From: an uncultured Gemmatimonadota bacterium
GTDB taxonomy: Bacteria > Gemmatimonadota > Gemmatimonadetes > Gemmatimonadales > GWC2-71-9
NCBI GenBank assembly: GCA_937961295.1
Contig: CALGOK010000016.1
Span: 1-5,581 of the forward strand
Direction of reading: 5' to 3'
DNA: 5,581 nt
Both the position numbers and the translations under genes were made by a program. The notes under the pieces were generated by a model. It did no database searches. It was not told where the DNA came from and saw nothing but the letters and a program-made list of their open reading frames with translations. Below are positions 1-5,581 of this stretch, one piece after another; within the stretch, counting starts at the first letter, position 1; every line of letters starts with the position of its first letter.

Positions 1-601
1 CGATGACCTGCACACCGGGGTGCAGCTCGCGCAACCGGGCGGACGTGCCGCGGATCGAGCCGGCGGTGCCGACCATCTGCACGAACGCGCCAATGCGACC
101 TCCGGCATCGCGATCGATCTCGTCAGCCATCCGGGCATAGCCGGGGAGCACGTCGGTGTTGTTGAACTGGTCGGTCCAAAACGCGTCGCGCTCATCGGCG
201 ATTCGGTGGGCCGTGGCGATCATCCTCTCGGTGAGCGCGCGGGTGGTGCCGCCGGTGGGACTCGGAATCAGCGTGAGCTCCGCGCCCAGCGCCGCCATGT
301 GGCGGCGCTTCTCGATCGAGAAAGCATCCGAGGTGACCAGGTGGAGCGGCAGCCGTTTCGCGGCACAGACATGTGCCAGCGACACGCCGGTGCTGCCGCC
401 GGTGTACTCCACCACCCGGCCGTCCGGCGGCAACCGGCCGTCGCGCTCGGCGGCCTCGATCATCGCCAGCGCCATCCGGTCCTTCATGCTCCCGGTGTGA
501 TTCTCGAGCTCGAGCTTGAGCAGCAGCCGCGCCCCGGAGGACAGGGCAACGTGCGACAGGGGAACCAGGCGGGTGTTGCCGATGAGGTCGAGGGAGGCCA
601 T
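1..601 (-). CDS. PLP-dependent cysteine synthase family protein (C-terminus missing, runs off left edge)
   Basis: This is the N-terminal 200 residues of a fold-type II PLP enzyme of the cysteine synthase / cystathionine beta-synthase family, a cytoplasmic group that normally carries out beta-replacement on O-acetylserine or serine. The start MASLDLIGNTRLVPL matches the family's usual opening, which fixes the ATG at 601. The PLP lysine is K40 in NHTGSMKDRMA (family NPxxSVKDR). The substrate loop is TGGSTG at residues 67-72, where O-acetylserine sulfhydrylases have TSGNTG. A QFNN segment lies at 145-148, and the phosphate-binding loop is GTAGS at 178-182 (family GTGGT). About 100 or more residues should lie beyond base 1. 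No Shine-Dalgarno is visible before the ATG. An in-frame GTG 22 codons upstream is possible but would add sequence the family lacks. It lies 90 nt after the efflux pump on the same strand, so it may be co-transcribed or separate. The family call is firm; the substrate is not, because the loop differs from true CysK/CysM. Confidence 0.88.
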   Translation of the reverse strand, partial: MASLDLIGNTRLVPLSHVALSSGARLLLKLELENHTGSMKDRMALAMIEAAERDGRLPPDGRVVEYTGGSTGVSLAHVCAAKRLPLHLVTSDAFSIEKRRHMAALGAELTLIPSPTGGTTRALTERMIATAHRIADERDAFWTDQFNNTDVLPGYARMADEIDRDAGGRIGAFVQMVGTAGSIRGTSARLRELHPGVQVI

Positions 602-624
602 GGCGCTCGGGGTGAGGGGGTCAG

Positions 625-679
625 GACAGGCTGTAACCGCGGCACCGGTGAGTCGGTTCCCCGTCACCCGTAGCCTGTC
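625..679 (-). terminator. Possible hairpin between the pump gene and the PLP-enzyme gene
   Basis: GACAGGCT at 625-632 and AGCCTGTC at 672-679 form a perfect 8-bp inverted repeat with a 39-nt interior. A nested 5-bp stem (647-651 with 664-668) or an alternative one (635-639 with 654-658) could compact the loop. In minus-strand RNA it lies just downstream of the pump stop codon. There is no U-run after it, so it is not a classical intrinsic terminator. It could be an RNA-stabilising or processing hairpin, or a by-product of the adjacent heptad repeats. This rests on sequence complementarity alone. Confidence 0.25.
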
Positions 680-701
680 ACCTGTCCCCTGTCATCCGTC
701 C
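660..701. repeat. Degenerate 7-bp tandem repeat overlapping the end of the pump gene
   Basis: Read on the plus strand, six consecutive heptads are CCCGTCA, CCCGTAG, CCTGTCA, CCTGTCC, CCTGTCA and TCCGTCC, with consensus CCTGTCA. The array covers most of the right half of the 90-nt gap (602-691) and extends into the pump coding sequence: the TCA at 692-694 inside one heptad is the pump's TGA stop on the minus strand. Units diverge by one to three bases, suggesting an old or slipping array. No function can be assigned. The rest of the gap (602-659) shows no convincing promoter boxes. Confidence 0.6.
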
Positions 702-3700
702 CCCCGTCGGCCATCGTCCTCGAGGTCGTCGCGCCCCGCCTCTCCCGCCCGCGCATGGCGCAGGTAGAGCGCCGGCATCAGGAAGAGGTTGAGCACCGTG
801 GACGAAATGAGGCCACCCAGGATCACCACCGCCATCGGGTGCTCGATCTCGTGGCCGGGTCGGCTGCCCCACACCACCAGGGGGAGCAGCGCCAGCGCGG
901 TCACCAGCGCGGTCATGAGGATCGGTACCAGCCGCTCCTCAGCACCGCGCAGGACCAGCGCCCGGCCGAACGGGACGCCCTCCTCGCGCTCGAGGTGGCG
1001 GTAGTGGCTCACCAGCATGATGCCATTGCGCGCGGCGATGCCGAGCACCGTGACGAAGCCGACCAGCGAGCCGAGCGAGAGGACCCCGCCGGTGAGACCC
1101 ACCGCCGCCACGCCGCCCACCAGCGCGAACGGAAGTGAGGCGAAGACCAGCGTCGCCAGCCGCACGGTGCCGAAGTCGGTGTGGAGGATCAGGTAGATCA
1201 GGACGAGCGACAGCAGTCCCAGCGCCAGCAGCCGGCGGCTCGCCTCGCGCTGCGCCGCGTACTCCCCCAGCAGTTCGGGATGGTAGCCGCGCGGGAAGTC
1301 GACCGTGGCGATGGCCGCTTCGACGTCGCGCGCGACGCCTCCCAGGTCACGGCCGCGCACGTTCGCCGTCACATCGAGCCGTCGCGAGACGTTCTCGCGG
1401 GTGATCTCGTTGGGCGTCGGCACGATCCGCACGTCGGCGACCGCGTTGAGCGGCACCGTGGAGCCTGCGGTTGCCGCGATCGGCAATCGTCCGATGGCAG
1501 ACAGGTCACTGCGGATCGCCGGCTCGCCCCATACCACCACATCGAACGACCGCTGGTCCTCAAACACCTGACCCACCTTCCGCCCTGCGACCAGGGTTGC
1601 CACCCGGTCTCGGACCTCCCCCCCGGTGAGTCCCAGCCGGGCAGCATCGTCGGTGCGCACCCGCACCTCGACCTGTGGCACCAGCACCTGTTGCTGCACC
1701 TTGAGGTCCGCGATGCCATCGATGCCGCCCATCGCGGCCTCGACCTCGTGGGCGCTGGTGCGCAGCACGTCGAGGTCGGGACCGTAGAGCCGCACCACGA
1801 GCGAGGCGCTCGCCCCGGTGAGCACCTCCTTGATCCGCTCGCGCAGGTAGGTGAGCAGGTCGCGATAGAGCCCCGGGTATCCGTCGACGACCGACTGGAC
1901 CTTCGCAACCGTGGCATCATAGTCCACTGCCGGATCCAGCGAGATCCACAACTCGGTGAAGTTGGGTCCCACCACCTCGTCGGCCACCTCGGCGCGGCCG
2001 ATGTGGGCGCCGAAGTTTCGCACCCCGGGAATCGCCCGGAGTTCGCGGCTGGCGCGCACCGTGATCCGTGTCATCGCCTCGAGCGACGTGGCCGGCTTCT
2101 CCACCCAGTGCATCAGGAAGTCATACTCCTTGAAGTCGGGCAGGAACTCCTCGCCGAGAAAGGGAACGGCCACCACGCTGAGTCCGAGCGCGATGGCGAT
2201 CGTGCGGTGGGCACGGCGGGGGGTGTCCACCAGCCGCGGCAGCAGCGCCACGTAGCGGGCCTTCATCCGCGCCACCAGCGGCGGGTCGTCACGGGTGGCC
2301 GCGCCGCGCGGCAGCAACAGCAGCGCCAGCGCGGGTGTCACCACCAGCGCGACCACCAGCGAGGCCAGGATCGCGATGACGTAGGCCATCGCGAGGGGGC
2401 GGAAGAAGGTGCCAGCCAATCCACCCAGGAAGAACACCGGCAGGAACACCAGCGCCACGTTCAGCGAGGCATAGACCACCGCGCTCCGCACCTCAAGGGA
2501 CGCGTCCAGCACCACGCGCCAGGCCGGCCTCGGCTCGGTCATGACCTGCTCGAGGCGGAGTCGCCGGGCGATGTTCTCCACGTCGATGATCGCATCATCG
2601 ACGACCTCGCCCAGGGCGATGACCAATCCCGCAAGCACCATGGTGTCGATCATGCCACCCTGATAGCGCATCACCAGGGCCGCAGTGAGCAGGGACAGGG
2701 GGATGGCGGTGAGCGAGATGAGCGCGGTGCGCCAGTCGCGCAGGAACACCACCAGCACCAGCACCACCAGCACCCCGCCGATCAGCAGGGCCCGTGCGAG
2801 GTTGTGGAGCGACATCTCGATGAACGTGGCGGGCCGGAAGATCGTGGGATCGATGTCTATGCCGGTGAGCGCTGGCGCCAGCGCGTCGAGTGCGGCCTCC
2901 ACGCCGTGGGTCACCTCCAGCGTGTTGCCCCAGGGCTGCTTCTCGACGATCAGCAGGATCCCGGGTCCGTCGTTGATCACCGCGTCGCCGATGGGTGCCT
3001 GGTGACCCTCCACCACCGAGGCGACGTCGCCGAGCCGGAGCGGCAATCCGCCCCGGAACGCCACCGGCGCGCGGGCCAGGTCGGCGGCCGCGAGGACCGG
3101 ACTGCGCTGCGCAATGGCGAACCGCTGGTTGGGCAGGTCCACGAATCCACCGGCACGCACCGCGACCGCCTCGCCGCTCGCGGTGATCACCGCTGCCAGG
3201 GTGACACCGGTGGCCGCCAGGCGGTCGGGATCGACCAGCACCTGCAGCTGGCGGTCGCGCTGCCCCCAGATCGCAACGTTGGCCACCCCGGGCACCGCCA
3301 TCAGCCGCGGGCGCACGGTCCAGCGAGCGATCGTGGTGAGGTCGACCTGCGACAGCGTGGGAGACGACATCCCGATCTTGAGCACCCGCGACGTCGAGGA
3401 GAGCGGGGAGAGCATCACCGGCGCGCTCGCCACGTCGGGCAGCGAGCCGGCGAGGGTCGCCATTCGCTCGCTCACGAACTGGCGAGCGCGCAGGAGATCG
3501 GTGCCGCGCCGGAAGATCAGCACCACGCTGGAGAGCCCGAGGACCGACTTCGAGCGCACGGTCACCAGGTCGGGAAGTCCGGTGAACGACTGCTCGATCG
3601 GCACCGTCACGAGGGACTCCACTTCGTCGGTGGAGAGCCCGGGCGCCTCGGTCTGGATTTCCACCTGCGGTGGCGCGAACTCGGGGAAGACATCGAGCGG

Positions 3701-3799
3701 TGCATGGCTCACCACCCGCAGGCCGACGATCATCCCGACCGTGGCCAGGACGACGATGACCCACCGGAGCCGCAGGGCGGTCGCGATCAGCCAGCGCAT
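692..3799 (-). CDS. czcA: Heavy-metal-efflux RND transporter, inner-membrane pump (CzcA/CusA family)
   Basis: This is the proton-driven pump of a tripartite efflux system in the inner membrane. At 1035 residues it is full length for the family. The expected order is present: TM1 (about 13-30), a first periplasmic porter loop with APLDVFPEFAPPQVEIQTEAPG at 33-54, TM2-TM6 (about 335-497), TM7 (about 532-548), a second porter loop opening with EFLPDFKEYD at 551-560, and TM8-TM12 (about 858-1012). TM4 carries the proton-relay segment E398, D401, D402, D406 and E408; D401 and E408 align with the essential D408 and E415 of CzcA. H564 sits where CzcA has His and CusA has Met573, and E658 replaces CusA Met672, so the CusA methionine triad is absent. 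The start at 3799 (MRWLIATALRLRW) fits the family; a longer open frame to 4135 would overlap the adaptor gene and adds atypical Arg/Ser/Thr-rich residues. It begins 7 nt after the adaptor stop, with GGGAAG upstream. The C-terminus is short and acidic, without a His tail. The symbol marks family resemblance; the metal is unproven. Confidence 0.93.
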   Translation of the reverse strand: MRWLIATALRLRWVIVVLATVGMIVGLRVVSHAPLDVFPEFAPPQVEIQTEAPGLSTDEVESLVTVPIEQSFTGLPDLVTVRSKSVLGLSSVVLIFRRGTDLLRARQFVSERMATLAGSLPDVASAPVMLSPLSSTSRVLKIGMSSPTLSQVDLTTIARWTVRPRLMAVPGVANVAIWGQRDRQLQVLVDPDRLAATGVTLAAVITASGEAVAVRAGGFVDLPNQRFAIAQRSPVLAAADLARAPVAFRGGLPLRLGDVASVVEGHQAPIGDAVINDGPGILLIVEKQPWGNTLEVTHGVEAALDALAPALTGIDIDPTIFRPATFIEMSLHNLARALLIGGVLVVLVLVVFLRDWRTALISLTAIPLSLLTAALVMRYQGGMIDTMVLAGLVIALGEVVDDAIIDVENIARRLRLEQVMTEPRPAWRVVLDASLEVRSAVVYASLNVALVFLPVFFLGGLAGTFFRPLAMAYVIAILASLVVALVVTPALALLLLPRGAATRDDPPLVARMKARYVALLPRLVDTPRRAHRTIAIALGLSVVAVPFLGEEFLPDFKEYDFLMHWVEKPATSLEAMTRITVRASRELRAIPGVRNFGAHIGRAEVADEVVGPNFTELWISLDPAVDYDATVAKVQSVVDGYPGLYRDLLTYLRERIKEVLTGASASLVVRLYGPDLDVLRTSAHEVEAAMGGIDGIADLKVQQQVLVPQVEVRVRTDDAARLGLTGGEVRDRVATLVAGRKVGQVFEDQRSFDVVVWGEPAIRSDLSAIGRLPIAATAGSTVPLNAVADVRIVPTPNEITRENVSRRLDVTANVRGRDLGGVARDVEAAIATVDFPRGYHPELLGEYAAQREASRRLLALGLLSLVLIYLILHTDFGTVRLATLVFASLPFALVGGVAAVGLTGGVLSLGSLVGFVTVLGIAARNGIMLVSHYRHLEREEGVPFGRALVLRGAEERLVPILMTALVTALALLPLVVWGSRPGHEIEHPMAVVILGGLISSTVLNLFLMPALYLRHARAGEAGRDDLEDDGRRGDG

Positions 3800-3806
3800 G
3801 GCGTGA

Positions 3807-4964
3807 CTACTTCCCGCCGCCAAACTCGGTGCCGAACAACTCGGCGACACCGGCCACCACGATCCGCGTGCCGACGACCGGGCCGCGCGTGAGCACCGCC
3901 AGGCCGGCCTCGACCCGGTCGACGTCGACTCGCCGGCGGGCGTACGTGTGCGGGGCCACCTCCTCGTAGACCCAGGCATTGCCGTGGATGTCGTAGGTGA
4001 TGGCGGCGTGCGGCACCACCAGCGCGCGCACCGACGGCGCCGTCCGTGGGACCGCCACGCGCACCCGCTCCCCCGGGCGAAGGCCTGAACCCGGCACGGC
4101 ATAGTACAGGTCCACCGACGCTGCAGCGGGATCACCGATCCGTGGGCCGGCCACCGGACGCCCGGACAGCGTCCGCCCGCCGAGTGTCACTACCGATGCC
4201 GTGCGGCCGCGCGCAACGTCGGTGGCATCGCCGGCGTACACCGGGACCCGCACCCAGAGTTCATCGAGGCGTGCCACTTCGGCGAGCGGCGTCCCGGCAG
4301 CGACCGCTTGCCCCGGCACCACCAGCAGGCGCTGTAGGACCCCGCCATCGGGCGCCACGATCCGGAGGGCCGCGGCCCCGGCCCCGCTGTCCGGCGCGCC
4401 GTGCACCACCGCCTGCTGTGATCGCGCGGCGACCGCCGCGGCCCGTGCGGCAGTCAGCTCGGCCGTCGCCCGCTCGCGATCGCGCGCCGACACGAGGCGA
4501 TCGGCCCACAACGACTCGATCCGCGTCGCCTCCGATTCCGCTTCGCGCAGGCGCGCCTCGGCCACCGCGACCGCCTCGGTGCTGCGCAGCATCTCGCGAT
4601 CGGGAGGCAGCGCAGCAAGGCGCAGCAACTCTTGGCCCCGGCTGAGGTCGGCACCCACCGGCACGGTGGTGCCGCCCGCCGGGGGCAGCACCGTGCCGGC
4701 CACTGGTGCCACGAGCGTCGCCAGCCGACCTGGCGCGACCATCACCTCGCCACCCGCCGTGAACACGGCGACCAGCGTTGCGGTGTCGACCGGCGCGGTC
4801 TCGATGCCCAGCCGGATGACGGCGCTGTCGCTGAGTGCCACGGTAGCCAGATGGGTCTCGGGAATCGCACCGGTCACCTTGGCCGGTGCCTCGGTGGAGG
4901 AGGTCTCGCCGCCGCAGGCCAGCAGGGCGGCACCTACGATTGCGGATCGCGCGACGGATCTCAT
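3807..4964 (-). CDS. Efflux RND periplasmic adaptor lipoprotein (CzcB/CusB-type membrane fusion protein)
   Basis: This is the 385-residue periplasmic adaptor linking the RND pump to the outer-membrane channel. The N-terminus (MRSVARSAIVGAALLACGG) is a lipoprotein signal with lipobox LLAC, so Cys17 is the likely lipidated residue anchoring the mature protein in the inner membrane. Next come the first half of the barrel-sandwich domain (about 78-118, with APVAGTVLPP), an alpha-helical hairpin (about 121-183, rich in Ala, Arg and Glu), the second half-motif (about 200-235, APDGGVLQRLLVVPGQAV), a beta-barrel (about 236-308) and a membrane-proximal domain (about 311-378). The C-terminal AELFGTEFG is typical of CzcB-like adaptors. 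There is no His-rich or Met-rich metal-binding N-terminal region. The ATG at 4964 overlaps the outer-membrane gene's TGA in an ATGA, and GGGAG precedes it by 7 nt, which selects this start. The open frame runs on upstream to 5576, but that part is an out-of-frame reading of the preceding gene. The family call is strong; the substrate is not determined. Confidence 0.92.
   Translation of the reverse strand: MRSVARSAIVGAALLACGGETSSTEAPAKVTGAIPETHLATVALSDSAVIRLGIETAPVDTATLVAVFTAGGEVMVAPGRLATLVAPVAGTVLPPAGGTTVPVGADLSRGQELLRLAALPPDREMLRSTEAVAVAEARLREAESEATRIESLWADRLVSARDRERATAELTAARAAAVAARSQQAVVHGAPDSGAGAAALRIVAPDGGVLQRLLVVPGQAVAAGTPLAEVARLDELWVRVPVYAGDATDVARGRTASVVTLGGRTLSGRPVAGPRIGDPAAASVDLYYAVPGSGLRPGERVRVAVPRTAPSVRALVVPHAAITYDIHGNAWVYEEVAPHTYARRRVDVDRVEAGLAVLTRGPVVGTRIVVAGVAELFGTEFGGGK
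3810..3815 (-). promoter_or_regulatory. Probable ribosome binding site for the RND pump gene
   Basis: GGGAAG on the minus strand lies 10 nt before the ATG at 3799 and sits in the last codons of the adaptor gene. Its presence supports the start at 3799 over the longer open frame reaching 4135. The spacing is slightly long, so the strength is uncertain. Confidence 0.45.
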
Positions 4965-5581
4965 TGCCAGGCTCCCATGGCGGCGAGCCATTCGGCCCGC
5001 GCCTCCTGATAGGCGAGTAGTTCGGTGATGGTGGACTGTGCGACTTCCCGCTCGGCGCGGAGCGCCTCGAACACGTCGAGCACCCCGACCTGACCGGCAT
5101 CGAAGAGCCGCACTGTCCCTTCGCGAAGCCGGCTGGCCGCCGGGGCGAGCGAATCGCGGGCGAACCGCGCCCGCCAGGTCGCCTCCCGCAACCGTTCCTC
5201 GGCTTGGGCAACGCGCGCGACCGCCGCGAGACGTGCCTCGTGCGTCGCGGCGATCGCGCGGTCGGCAGCGGCGGCGGCAAGCGCGCTGCGCTCGCCGCCC
5301 TGGTTGAACAGCGGGAGCGGCAATGAGAAGCCGACGATGCTGCCGGCAGATGTGGACCACGCGGGGCCCCACTCGCGGCCGATGATCAGTGCGGGGATCG
5401 GCAGGCGCGACCGGTGTGCCAACTGCAGCTGGGTGGCGGCCGCAGCCGAATCGGCCACGGCACGCGCGATGGGCGGGAGGTGCTCGGAGGGAGAAACCGG
5501 ACTCACTGCGATGGCAGGATCGTCGAGTCCGTCGTCGAGTCCACCGGTGGGCACGGGCGGGGCGCGCTCCCGCCACCCAAC
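4961..5581 (-). CDS. TolC/CzcC-type outer-membrane efflux protein (N-terminus missing, runs off right edge)
   Basis: This is the C-terminal 206 residues of an outer-membrane efflux protein (OEP family), the exit duct of the tripartite pump. The frame stays open to base 5581, so the gene starts outside the window; the GTG at 5554 is internal, not the start. The segment IVGFSLPLPLFNQGGERS (fragment residues 82-99) is the beta-strand and turn that opens the second OEP repeat and is characteristic of CzcC-like proteins. It is followed by long Ala/Arg/Glu-rich helices (about 100-200), including AGQVGVLDVFEALRAER and YQEARAEWLAAMG, as expected for the periplasmic alpha-barrel. CzcC proteins are usually a little over 400 residues, so roughly half is missing. 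The stop overlaps the adaptor ATG (ATGA), indicating one transcript and translational coupling. Its place as first gene of the trio matches the czcCBA order. A linker-like stretch with GLDDGLDDP (14-22) precedes the first visible OEP helix. Confidence 0.88.
   Translation of the reverse strand, partial: VGWRERAPPVPTGGLDDGLDDPAIAVSPVSPSEHLPPIARAVADSAAAATQLQLAHRSRLPIPALIIGREWGPAWSTSAGSIVGFSLPLPLFNQGGERSALAAAAADRAIAATHEARLAAVARVAQAEERLREATWRARFARDSLAPAASRLREGTVRLFDAGQVGVLDVFEALRAEREVAQSTITELLAYQEARAEWLAAMGAWQ
4972..4976 (-). promoter_or_regulatory. Ribosome binding site for the adaptor gene
   Basis: GGGAG on the minus strand lies 7 nt before the ATG at 4964, inside the last codons of the outer-membrane protein gene. 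Together with the ATGA stop-start overlap and the lipoprotein signal that follows, it decides the adaptor start. Confidence 0.6.

Noticed and set aside
20..673. A 217-codon plus-strand frame at the left edge.
   Set aside because: It is antisense to the PLP-enzyme gene, which shows clear family motifs; the plus-strand product is Arg/Gly/His-rich without domains.
2736..2778. A run of near-repeated CACCAG triplet pairs.
   Set aside because: On the coding strand it reads GTGCTG-type codons encoding the Val/Leu-rich TM2 helix of the pump, so the repeat is explained by protein composition.
2595..3764. A 389-codon minus-strand frame inside the pump gene.
   Set aside because: It is an out-of-frame reading of the pump with Arg/Gly/Ala-rich content and no recognisable domain.
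1181..3892. A 903-codon open frame on the plus strand, antisense to the pump gene.
   Set aside because: Its translation is rich in His, Arg, Gln, Asp and Gly with no domain, membrane segment or signal. It is the mirror of a GC-rich coding gene, where stop codons are rare on the opposite strand.
3800..4135. An N-terminal extension of the pump frame by 112 codons.
   Set aside because: It overlaps the adaptor gene, gives Arg/Ser/Thr-rich sequence unlike any RND N-terminus, and the family start MRWLIATALRLRW lies at 3799 with a ribosome binding site.
4965..5576. An upstream extension of the adaptor frame by about 204 codons.
   Set aside because: It overlaps the outer-membrane protein gene in another frame, has low-complexity Arg/Ala content, and the lipoprotein signal plus ATGA overlap fix the start at 4964.

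Overview
The window holds four co-directional genes, all read on the minus strand (from the right edge toward the left). GC content is high, coding is dense, and two of the genes encode envelope-spanning efflux parts. This points to a high-GC Gram-negative (diderm) bacterium. The short heptad repeats between genes and the style of the efflux proteins are reminiscent of soil or sediment lineages such as Gemmatimonadota, but that placement is only an impression and cannot be settled from this window.

Layout in transcription order: (1) right edge to 4961, the C-terminal half of a TolC/CzcC-type outer-membrane efflux protein; its N-terminal half lies beyond base 5581. (2) 4964-3807, a complete 385-aa periplasmic adaptor (membrane fusion) lipoprotein of the CzcB/CusB type, whose ATG overlaps the preceding TGA. 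(3) 3799-692, a complete 1035-aa inner-membrane RND pump of the heavy-metal-efflux (CzcA/CusA) family, starting 7 nt after the adaptor stop. (4) After a 90-nt gap, 601 to the left edge, the N-terminal 200 residues of a PLP-dependent cysteine-synthase-family enzyme.

Genes 1-3 form a standard tripartite operon: the RND protein uses the proton gradient to move substrate, the adaptor bridges the periplasm, and the outer-membrane channel gives the exit. The pump's porter-domain residues look more like CzcA (Zn/Co/Cd) than CusA (Cu/Ag): the CusA methionine triad is not conserved. Its TM4 proton-relay segment is unusually rich in acidic residues, so the actual substrate is open. Any operon promoter or metal-responsive regulator lies outside the window to the right.

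The 90-nt gap between the pump and the cysteine-synthase-like gene is the only non-coding stretch of any length. It contains a degenerate 7-bp tandem repeat that runs over the pump's stop codon, and an 8-bp perfect inverted repeat that could form a hairpin. I see no mobile element, RNA gene, CRISPR array or clearly novel system here. The points worth a second look are residue-level deviations in the pump and the PLP enzyme, and the heptad repeat.
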